A stretch of 64,000 nt of DNA from an uncultured Ignavibacteriota bacterium (GTDB lineage: Bacteria; Bacteroidota; Ignavibacteria; UBA10030; UBA8401), in contig CAISDA010000064.1 in assembly GCA_903884005.1 (NCBI GenBank), positions 124,001-188,000 on the forward strand, read 5' to 3'. Shown here piece by piece: positions 21,282-31,300 of the stretch. Numbering within the stretch: position 1 is the first letter of the stretch; every line of letters begins with the position of its first letter. A program made the translations under genes and the position numbers. The notes below the pieces were generated by a model. That model saw only the letters and a program-made list of their open reading frames with translations, searched no databases and was not told where the DNA came from.

Positions 21282-21329
21282 GCCTCAGCCCGCATGTCGG
21301 GACACTCACAATTTAAACGAAGATTCTTC

Positions 21330-22598
21330 ATGAAAAAATACGCGCTGATCGTTCTTGTACTCATTGCTGGCTGCGGCGCATATGCCCAGGTCTCCAAAAC
21401 ATTCATTTCCGCCAAACCCGAAAACGCCGGCATGTCCGCAGAAAGGCTTTCCAGGATCGACCGGTTTATGAACGAACAAATTGAAAAAAGCAATATTCCG
21501 GGCGCGGTTGTCTTTATCGCCCGCAACGGCAAGGTGGTGTATTACAAAGCGTTCGGTTTTGATGACCTTGAAAAAAAATCGGCGCTCAGAAAAGATCAGA
21601 TATTCCGCATCGCCTCGCAGACAAAGGCGATCACCAGCACGGCCGCGATGATGCTCTACGAGGAAGGGAAATTCAATATGGAGGATCCCGTCTCTAAGTA
21701 CATTCCGGAATTTAAAAATCCGCGCATTCTGAAGATCTTCAACGAAAAGGATTCCACCTATACAACCGAACCGGCGAAAAAAGAGATCACTATCCGTCAG
21801 CTTATGACTCATACGTCGGGGCTGGGATACGCAAGCATCGGGACAAAAGAGATGAAAGCGATCTATGCAAAGGCGGGAGTTCCGAGCGGAGTAGGCAACA
21901 GTCAGTACCTGTTATCCGAGAAAATGAAAATCCTCGGCACGCAGCCGCTCATGCATGAACCCGGAGAAAAATTCACCTATGGCCTTGGCGTCGATGTGCT
22001 GGGCTATCTTGTCGAGATCTGGTCGGGCATGCCGCTGGCCGATTATTTCAAAGAAAAAATATTCACCCCGCTCGGTATGAATGACACATATTTTTATTTG
22101 CCCAAAGACAAACAATCCCGCTTGACGCGCTTGTATGAAGAACAGGACGGCAAACTGCAAAAGAAAAAAACAAGCGTCGAAGGCGACCCCGACTATCCGT
22201 GTCTTGCAGGCACGTATTATTCCGGCGGCGGCGGATTGTCCTCCAGCATCGAAGATTATGCGAAGTTCTTGCAAATGGTGCTCAACGGTGGAACGTATAA
22301 CGGCGCGCGTCTGCTCGGCAAAAAAACGGTGGAACTCATGCTGACCAACCAGCTGCCATTGAAAGTATCCGAAACGACACAGTTCGGCTTGGGATTCCAG
22401 ATCGAGACATCCTTGACCGATTATCTGTCTCCTCAATCCATAGGGTCGTTCTCGTGGGGCGGCATGTTCAACACCACATACTGGGCCGATCCCAAAGAAA
22501 AACTTGTCGCCCTGCTCTATACGCAAATTTGGCCGACCACAAAAGGTAGGGTCCTGGATAAATTCAAGGCATTGGTGTATCAGTCGATAATAGAATAA
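21330..22598 (+). CDS. Beta-lactamase-fold serine hydrolase, lipoprotein-like
   Basis: 422 residues from ATG 21330. The N-terminus is a signal peptide ending IAGCGAYAQ, compatible with either lipobox processing at Cys or cleavage after AYA. It belongs to the class C beta-lactamase/esterase superfamily (COG1680). The nucleophile motif SxxK is SQTK (in RIASQTKAITS), followed by LMTHTSGLGY and a YxN-equivalent region around FTYGLGVDVLGYL. The KTG-equivalent is FSWGGMFNT. Likely a periplasmic esterase or D-Ala-D-Ala-type peptidase rather than an antibiotic-resistance enzyme. No strong ribosome site is visible before the ATG. Confidence 0.92.
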   Translation: MKKYALIVLVLIAGCGAYAQVSKTFISAKPENAGMSAERLSRIDRFMNEQIEKSNIPGAVVFIARNGKVVYYKAFGFDDLEKKSALRKDQIFRIASQTKAITSTAAMMLYEEGKFNMEDPVSKYIPEFKNPRILKIFNEKDSTYTTEPAKKEITIRQLMTHTSGLGYASIGTKEMKAIYAKAGVPSGVGNSQYLLSEKMKILGTQPLMHEPGEKFTYGLGVDVLGYLVEIWSGMPLADYFKEKIFTPLGMNDTYFYLPKDKQSRLTRLYEEQDGKLQKKKTSVEGDPDYPCLAGTYYSGGGGLSSSIEDYAKFLQMVLNGGTYNGARLLGKKTVELMLTNQLPLKVSETTQFGLGFQIETSLTDYLSPQSIGSFSWGGMFNTTYWADPKEKLVALLYTQIWPTTKGRVLDKFKALVYQSIIE

Positions 22599-22743
22599 CG
22601 TGGATGATGCACGGACCCACGAATCTATGTATGTTCTATAACTATGTACCATCGCTGCAATGCACGCGAACCTGCCGGTGAGCCGCAGTGAACGTGCGGC
22701 AGGTCGATTGCATGCATGCAGCGGTACCAGCGAAAAATACCGA

Positions 22744-23241
22744 ATGAAAAAAAAACGCATAATATTCCCTGAAAAATTAAAACTATGGATCGATGCACGC
22801 AGCCGGTACAAATTGAATCATGCACAGATAGAAATGGCCCGCGAACTTGGGATGGACCCGAATAAATTCGAGGGCATCGCCGCGTACATCCTTGAGCATG
22901 GGAACAAGCCGTTGGCGGCGTTCATTGAAGATTCGTACCGCGAACGCTTTGGAAAAAATGAACCGGAGGATCGCCGATCGATCGAGCAGAAACTGAAAGC
23001 CGAGGACGCACACCAGCAGCAGAAACGAACGCTCAAGGCGCAGACAAAAGCCAATGCTAAGTGGGATGCGCTTCCGCAATCCGTCAGGGACACAATTCTG
23101 GCAACCGTTTGGTGCAGTCAATGCATGAAGACGACAACGCTCGCCGAGCCTGAATATCAATTGATCAACGACGGTTTGATCGTGAACGGGAAGTGCACCG
23201 CATGCGGCGGCACTGTCGGGCGATATCTTGAGGGAGAATGA
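22744..23241 (+). CDS. Hypothetical protein with C-terminal zinc ribbon
   Basis: 165 residues, basic and largely helical. The N-terminal half (KLKLWIDARSRYKLNHAQIEMARELGMDPNKF) resembles a conserved uncharacterised bacterial protein that may contact nucleic acid. The middle is a charged helix. The C-terminus holds two CxxC pairs, WCSQC and GKCTACGG, spaced as a single zinc ribbon. No signal peptide. I do not know a function; nucleic-acid binding is a guess from composition and the ribbon. Confidence 0.7.
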   Translation: MKKKRIIFPEKLKLWIDARSRYKLNHAQIEMARELGMDPNKFEGIAAYILEHGNKPLAAFIEDSYRERFGKNEPEDRRSIEQKLKAEDAHQQQKRTLKAQTKANAKWDALPQSVRDTILATVWCSQCMKTTTLAEPEYQLINDGLIVNGKCTACGGTVGRYLEGE

Positions 23242-23341
23242 ATCGTCGAAATCAGCACAATGATCGGCTATTGCGCTACCGATGGTTTTTGTGTAATTTG
23301 GATTTATTGTAGAATCAGTTACAGATACTTTCACAACGGCA

Positions 23342-25003
23342 ATGTTCAAAATTCTCACATTCATAATCGTCATCTCCGCTCCTGTCTATTCGCAGAATAG
23401 TGCGAATGTTGTTGCGGTCAACGATTTGTTGAAAAGTGCCAGACAGCAGATCGCATCGGATCTTTCCGGGGCGGACAGCGCTGCAGGCACCGCTCTTGAA
23501 CAAAGCCTTGCGCTGAATGTGGACTCGCTTATCGCACGATCATACTATACATGCGGACTGGTCAATTATTATAAAAGCCGCTACTACGTCTCGACCGATT
23601 TTTACAAGAAGGCGCTCGTCACCGCATACGCGACAGAACACAGAGAATTTTCCTCTTCATGCTGGAACAATCTCGGCATCAATTACGAACAGAACGACCT
23701 GTACCAGGATGCGATCAAGGCATATTTGAACTCGCTCCATTTTGCAGAGCAGATGGCCGATTCGCTCAGCATACATCAGTCGAACATCAATCTCGGTTTA
23801 CTATCTACCAAAATAAATGATTACGATGCGGCGGAGAGTTACCTGAACAACGCACTGCTGTATTTCGGCAGAAAAAAGGACGTGTATAACAGCGCACTTA
23901 CCTGCCAGAATTTCGGGATTCTCCGCATCAGACAGGGAAAGCTGGAACCGGCCATGAAGCAGTATGCCGAAGCGATACGCTTGTATGAAGAGGCGGGTGA
24001 AACCAGGGGAGCGCTGGAGATACTGATCAACATGGTGAGCGCCACGCTGGACCAGAACATTACCGACGGCCTGGAAGCACAATTTACACGGATCGCTGAA
24101 AAAAGTGCCGTGGTCCACGACGGCGTGCTCGACGGAACGATCGCACTGCAACTCGGGCGGTATCATCTTTTGCGCAAAGAGTTAGGTATGGCGGAACGGT
24201 ATGTTCTTTCGGCCGAACGGTCATTCAAGGAATTTAACATGCCGGCCCAGCTGCGGCATACTTATTCCATTCTGCTCACGCTGTATGCGATGACGGGGAA
24301 CATACAGCAACACACCGCCTCGCAGCGGCAGTACGACGAAATAACGGCGGAAATGTTCAATCACGAAACGGCAGACAAGATCGCCGAGTACAAGACCATC
24401 TTCGAAGATGAAAAAAAATCGGTGCGTATCCGATCTCAGGATACGGAGATCGCAAACAAAGACCTGATCATAAAACTTTCGTTCCTGCTCGTTGTTATTT
24501 TTTTTACGGCGTCGATGATCATTCTGTTCCTGTACTGGAACATCCTCCAGAAGCGGAAAGCGCTCTTCGACAGGAACATGGAACTCGTGTCCGCAATGGA
24601 GCGCGAAGTGATCGTGCAGAGCATACCCGAAGGAAGTTCCCCCGAAGGCGGCGATCCCTATTTCCTGAAGCTGTACAAGGAACTGAGCGAACGGGTCACC
24701 CGTGAAAAATTGCACCTTAATCCGAACCTTTCCGTCGCGGACCTGTCGGAACAACTCAGTACGAACGATAAATATATCTCGAAGGCACTCTCCGTGGGAT
24801 TCGGGAATAATTTCAGCCGGTTCATCAACACGCTGCGGATCAACGAAGCAAAAAAAATACTGACCGATCCGGACTGCGGCCATTTAACGAATGACCAGGT
24901 CGCCGACAGAGTAGGATTCAACAATCAATTTACATTCCAGCGGCAGTTCAAAGAACTTACCGGACTGACACCGGCTTCGTTCCGGAAGAGCAACAGAAAA
25001 TAG
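23342..25003 (+). CDS. TPR sensor-transmembrane-AraC one-component regulator
   Basis: 553 residues. A signal peptide (ending PVYSQ) is followed by about seven TPR motifs (for example WNNLGINYEQNDLYQDAIKA) predicted outside the cytoplasmic membrane. One membrane helix lies near residues 378-402 (LSFLLVVIFFTASMIILFLY), then a cytoplasmic coiled coil and a C-terminal AraC-type double helix-turn-helix (LSVADLSEQLSTNDKYISKAL ... FTFQRQFKELTGLTPASFRK). This architecture is common in Bacteroidota for regulating secreted products. It lies just upstream of six ~20-bp direct repeats and the giant adhesin gene, which makes that gene its likely target. Confidence 0.93.
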   Translation: MFKILTFIIVISAPVYSQNSANVVAVNDLLKSARQQIASDLSGADSAAGTALEQSLALNVDSLIARSYYTCGLVNYYKSRYYVSTDFYKKALVTAYATEHREFSSSCWNNLGINYEQNDLYQDAIKAYLNSLHFAEQMADSLSIHQSNINLGLLSTKINDYDAAESYLNNALLYFGRKKDVYNSALTCQNFGILRIRQGKLEPAMKQYAEAIRLYEEAGETRGALEILINMVSATLDQNITDGLEAQFTRIAEKSAVVHDGVLDGTIALQLGRYHLLRKELGMAERYVLSAERSFKEFNMPAQLRHTYSILLTLYAMTGNIQQHTASQRQYDEITAEMFNHETADKIAEYKTIFEDEKKSVRIRSQDTEIANKDLIIKLSFLLVVIFFTASMIILFLYWNILQKRKALFDRNMELVSAMEREVIVQSIPEGSSPEGGDPYFLKLYKELSERVTREKLHLNPNLSVADLSEQLSTNDKYISKALSVGFGNNFSRFINTLRINEAKKILTDPDCGHLTNDQVADRVGFNNQFTFQRQFKELTGLTPASFRKSNRK

Positions 25004-25066
25004 TCTGACCCTCCGCAAAACCCCAAGCACTGAAACCATTGCGTCACCCCCACAAGTCGTGTTCTT

Positions 25067-25189
25067 TCCGAAATCGTCAATTTTTTCCCGAAATCGTCAA
25101 CTATATCCCGAGATCGCCAACTTTATCCCGGCATCGTCATATAGTTTTCCGACATCGTCATATAGTTTCCCGATAAAGTCAAAAAGTAT
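25067..25189 (+). repeat. Six iterated 20-21 bp direct repeats
   Basis: Units begin at 25067, 25087, 25107, 25127, 25148 and 25169 and read approximately CCCGAAATCGTCAACTAT. Spacing is 20, 20, 20, 21 and 21 bases, close to two turns of B-DNA, so equivalent bases face the same side of the helix. The array ends about 115 bases before the adhesin start and begins 63 bases after the AraC-type regulator. It looks like an operator array for cooperative binding. The last unit is the most diverged. Confidence 0.75.
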
Positions 25190-25304
25190 TGTTGTTATTG
25201 ATGCATAGATTTTTGCGGGAGTTCGCTGTAATTGCATCGACCGTTCTTTTATCGACATTGAAAATATCATAACACACATAACAACCTATTCATAGGAATT
25301 CATC

Positions 25305-28300
25305 ATGAAAAAATATTCCACCCTCTTCCTGCTGCTGGTTCTTGCATCCGGCTTGGTTATGCAAAGCGCAATTGCAGCCCCGAATCCAGTTACTGTGTCG
25401 GGTTCAACAGGTGCGGACGCAACCTATACTACTCTCAAAGCTGCATTTGATGCCATTAATGCAAACACAAATCAAAGCGGCAAGAACATCGAGATATCTA
25501 TCTCGGCCAACACTACCGAAACGGCTTCGGCAGTTTTGAACCAACCAACAGTAAGTTCATGGACGTCGCTTAAAATCTACCCGACAGCAACAGGACTTTC
25601 GATCAGCGGTGATCTGGCCACCCCTCTCATAGACCTTAACGGTGCGGACAATGTGACGATAGACGGAAGGCTCTATACGGCAGGTGTTCCCGGAGCAGCC
25701 ATAGACCTGACAATAACGAATACAAGTTTTGTAGCCACTGCAGGAACATCGACAATCAGGTTCATTAACGATGCCACAAGCAATACGGTTAAATACTGTA
25801 CAATAAAAGGTTCAACGCTTGATGCCAACGGAGGAATACTCTTTTTCAGTACAACCACCGGCACGACAGGAAATGACGGCAATACGATCGATCACAATGC
25901 TATCACGAACGCGGCAGATGCCAAAAGGCCTATAAACGTAATCGGCTCTGTGGGAACTTCTGCTAAAGAAAACAGCGAAAATACTGTTAGCAACAACAAC
26001 ATTTACGATTTTCTCAGCCGCACTCTGGAGTCAAAAGGCATTTATCTGTTCACTGACAATTCAGCCTGGACGATTTCAGGAAACAGCTTTTATGAACAAT
26101 TAGATTTTACGACCGCATACGGAAGCAATTCTGGTTCCCTATCTGTCATATACGTTAATTCATCGGGGGTAAATTTCACGGTATCAGGGAACTACATCGG
26201 AGGAAGCGCGGCAGGATGCAGCGGAACATGGGTAAAGTTAACACATCCAACCACCGTGAATTTCTATTCAATAAATATGACTGTCGGAACTGCCTCGGCA
26301 AGTAATATACAAGGGAACACTATAAAAAACATGACATTTGCGAACATCTATTCCTGGTACGGAATAAATGCCTCCGGCACGGTCAATATCGGAACGACAT
26401 CACCGAACATTATTGGAGCGGCAACGGGAAACTCTTCGATAGCAATTTCCAGTCTTACTTACAATGGAAGTGTTTACGGCATAAATCTGGCTGGTTCAGG
26501 AGTAATGGACGTGCGGCAAAACGTTATTGGCTCGATAACCCCTTCAAACACCACCTATGTTTTAAACACATATGGAATATACTCTGCTGCTTCGGGAACG
26601 GTCACTATCAGCAATAATACCATTGGCAGCACCGATGCAGGAACAACAAACAGCATTGATGTTAACGCACCAAACTCTACAGGTACTGGTGTTCAATCAG
26701 TGTACGGTATTTATTCACTGGGCGCAGGGACGAATACGATTTCAGGAAACACTGTTTCCAAGATGCGAAACGGATCGACAAATTCGAATATAACAACATA
26801 CGGGGTCATATGCGGCATTAAGTCAACGAACGGAACAAATACCATTGTAAACAATACCGTCAGAGATCTTACGAATTCCAACGCCAATAATTTGAGAGAT
26901 GCAGTTGCTGACAATTGTTCCGTTCTTGGCATCTGTTATTTAAACCTCAGCGCAGCTTTTCCCCAGACCGTGCAGGGAAATACGGTGTACAATTTGTCGA
27001 ATACGTACAGTTCATTCGTGGGCAACGTGTGTGGATTATTCTTTTATGGAAACCCAGGGCAGACCAATATTGTTTCAAAGAATTTTATCTACGGATTGTC
27101 GGTTTCGGGGGCCAGTACTGCGGCATCCATCACCGGAATGTATAACGTTAATGCCAGCAGTGCCAATAATATTGTAACGCTCGGCGGGAATACCCCAACA
27201 ACGATTTACGGTATGAATATTATGGGTGCAACCAATCTGTACTTTAATACGGTCTCGATCGGCGGAAGCCTGGGCACAGGAGTTGCCAACAAGTCGTACG
27301 CCCTCAATATTGCTACCGGCACTACTGTAAACATTAAGAACAACATCTTCTGCAATACCCGATCCACAATAAACGGTTCGGCGCTTCACTATGCTGCAAT
27401 TGTAGTGGCTCCGCCAACGATTGCATTTAACTACGATTACAACGACTATTATGCGCCGAATGCCGGCGGGGTTGTCACGTTCCCGTTGTCTTCCGGAAAA
27501 GATATTAGCAGTTTGCGGGTCGATCCATCTTTTGCCAATGCAGGCGGCACCACTACGGCGGACTATATTCCGTCCGCTTCAAATCTGCTGGCGGTAACGG
27601 GTACCGGTGTTACAACGGATTATGCAGGAACATCACGCAATAGTTCAATCCCGTCGATGGGTGCCTATGAAGTTGGGGTGACTTCGAACATTACAGTAAG
27701 CGCTACAGCAGGTGCGAGCGGAGGAGGGTATTCATCGCTGAAAGGTGCTTTTGACGCAATCAATGCCGGTACGCATCAGGGTGTCATTGAACTCCAGATG
27801 AACAGCAGCACAACAGAAACTGCGGCCGCGGTGTTAAACGCCAGCAGTTCCGGTTCGGCCAGTTACACATCGGTAACTGTGTACCCCGCTGTAACAGGTC
27901 TCAGTATTAGTGGAAATATTGCCACGCCTCTTATCGACCTGAACGGCGCGGACAATGTGACGATAGACGGCAGAGTTAATCATAGCGGCTCATCGAAGGA
28001 CTTAACGATTACGAATACAAGCATATTAACCACCCCAGGAACATCGACGATACGGTTATATAACGATGCCACAAGCAATACGGTGAAATACTGTACAATA
28101 AAGGGTTCGACGCTTGATGCCAGCGGAGGAATACTCTTTTTCAGCACAACCACAGGAACAACCGGCAATGACGGCAATCTGATTGATTATAACAATATCA
28201 CGAACTCAACCGATGCTAACCGTCCCTTGAACGCCATCTATTCACTGGGAACCACTGCAAAAACCAACAGCGGTAACACCATCAGCAATAATAATATTTA

Positions 28301-31300
28301 CGATTTCTTAAGCAGAGCAACCACTTCCAACGGAATTCAACTTGGGGCAAACAATACAGGTTGGACCATTTCGACAAATAGTTTTTACGAAACGGCGTCT
28401 TTTACACCAACACTATCTGGAGCCATTTATATTCCGATCAATATTTCCGTTCTTACTTCGACCGATATCACCATCAGTGGCAACTTTATCGGAGGAAGCG
28501 CACCGAGTTGCGGCACCACCGGCAGTGTAACCAGCTGGACCAAGACAAACGCGATTACCAATACGTTTAATGCGATCGACCTGAATGTTGGTCCGACGGT
28601 TAGCACAACCACGAGTGTACAGGGCAACACCATTAAAAACTTTACCTGGGGTGATGCGGGAGCCTCCGCCTGGACCGCGATCAATATTCCGGCCACCGCA
28701 ACCGGATCTATTAACATAGGAACTGTAACCGCAAACACCATCGGAGCGACCAGCGGCACGGGATCGATTGCCGTAACAGCGGCTTCCCCAAATGGAAATA
28801 TCTATGGAATAAATATTGGAGGAACCGGTACGGTCGATTGCCAAAATAATACTGTCGGGGCAATAACGGCTTCCAATGCATCAACGTTAGCAGCAAATAT
28901 TTACGGAATAAATAAAACTGCCACAGCCGGCACCACAACTATCAGCAATAATACGATAGGAAGCACCTCAACAGCAAACAGCATTTCTGTAACGTCAGCT
29001 TCAACCGTCCACGTGCAAACGGTATATGGCATAAGCAGTGCAGGAACAGGTGTGAATACAATTTCAGGCAATACCATTGCCAATATTAAGAATGGGACAA
29101 CAAATACGACTGCGGCAACTTTAGGACTAATTAATGGCATATATGTCTCGAGTGGTACAAATACAATTACAGGAAATACTATTCGTGACATGACCATCGC
29201 AAATGCTAATAATCTAACCGACCGTACAGCATCGGTTGGCGGAATCGTTTTAAATTATATAACAGCTGTTGCACAAACTATTTCGGGCAATACTATTTAT
29301 AACCTTTCCAATACATATGCATCATTTGCAGGAAATGTTCATGGGATTTATTACAACGGCAGCACAACTGCAAGCACGGTTTCGGGTAATTTCATACACA
29401 GTTTATCGGTGGATGCTGCAAGCACAAGTGCCAATATTTATGGTGTAAAAATAGACGCCGGAGTGACGACCTATGCAAATAATATCATTAGTCTCGGCGG
29501 CAATACAGTGTCGACGCTCTATGGTATCTACGATCTGGGTGCATCATCGCAAACATGCACGCTGTATTTCAATTCAGTCTACATCGGCGGAGCGCCTGCC
29601 TCGGGCGCATCCAATTCGTACGCTCTCTACAGTACGGCCAGTTCAAATACAAGAAATTTCAGAAATAATATTTTCAGCAATGCCCGATCCAATAGCGGTG
29701 CGACTGGTAAGCATTATGCCGCATACTTCAATTATGCGGTTGCGACAAGCCTGACACTCGGATACAACGATTATTATGCTCCCGGAACAGGCGGCGTGTT
29801 GGGACTTTACAACAACCTCGACGTTACAACCCAGCCGCTGATTGCGACGTTAGACGGAGCCAGCATCTCGGTGAATCCTTCGTTCACCACCCCGGGCGGA
29901 ACAGTTGCGGCTAATTATCTGCCCTCATCCAGTTCGCTGCTGGCTATCTCCGGTACGGGTATCCTGACTGATTTCGCGGGAACCACGAGGAGTGTGACAA
30001 TTCCGGCAATGGGGGCCTACGAGTACACGGTAAATGGAACTGTTCTGATCTCGGCAACAGCAGGAACCGGTTCGGGAAGTTACTCAACGGTAAAAGCCGC
30101 CTTCGATGCGATCAATGCGGGAACGCATCAGGGTGCTATAACGATCACATTGGGCGGTACCACGGCAGAAACTGCAAGTGCGGTGTTGAATGCAAGCCTG
30201 AGTGGATCGGCAAATTACGCATCTGTCCTGATGTACCCGACGGCAAGCACTCTTACCATTAGCGGCAGCATTGCTGCTCCGCTGATCGACCTGAACGGAG
30301 CGGATAATGTGATCATCGACGGAAGGGTTAACCAGTCCGGTTCCACAACAGACCTTATTATTTCCAATACTGCCACAACGAGTGCATCCACCATTCGCTT
30401 CCTGGCCGATGCCACGGTCAATACTGTTAAATATTGCACCATTAAAGGTTCGAATACAACAGCGGCTTTCGGCACCTTGTTTTTCTCCACCGGAACAACT
30501 ACGGGTAACATTACCAATACCATTAATAATAACACTATTACGTCCGCAGGGGCAAACTTGCCAATAAATGCCATTTATTCAGCAGGAAGCGCCTCCCCTG
30601 CAGATAACAATACCATTTCCATCACAAACAACAACATTCAGGATTATTCAGGTGCATCCCCCAATGGAATCTACCTTGCCAGCAACAGTTCGGCATGGAC
30701 GATCACGGGAAATAGATTTTTCCAGACTGCCTCGCGTACCATCAGCGGAAAACAACGGGACATCAACATCGTTACGGCCAACGGGGTTGGATATACGATC
30801 AATAACAATATTATCGGGTACAGTTCTGCTTCGGGAACCGGCACAAGCACATTCACCGGCACCGCGAACCTGATTCCCATTGAGCTGACGGCAGGAACAT
30901 CGAGTGCCTCGGAGATTCAAGGAAACACCATTACCGCCATTTCATTTTCAACATCAACCACCACTGCAGTAGGATCCGGTATTTTTTCGGGCATCAGCGT
31001 TCTTGCCGGAACGGTGAATGTTGGAACAACCTCGGCCAATACTATCGGTGCTGAAACCGGTAACGGTGCTATTACGGTCACCCCGTCGACAGGAACGCCG
31101 TGGATTCAGGGAATTTATGCAACTTCAACAGGAACAGTCGGTATCCAAAACAACAAAATCGGCAGCATCAGTGTCAACGGTGCAGCAACTATCGGATTTA
31201 CCTTTTACGGAATCAACACCGCAGGCGCGGCTGGCAATTTTACCATTTCGGGAAACACCATCGGCAGCACCTCCACCGCCAATTCGATAGCGGTGGGACC

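Noticed and set aside
25067-25189. Possible CRISPR array
   Set aside because: Units are contiguous with no unique spacers, only 20-21 bases long, and no cas genes are near. A direct-repeat operator array fits better.
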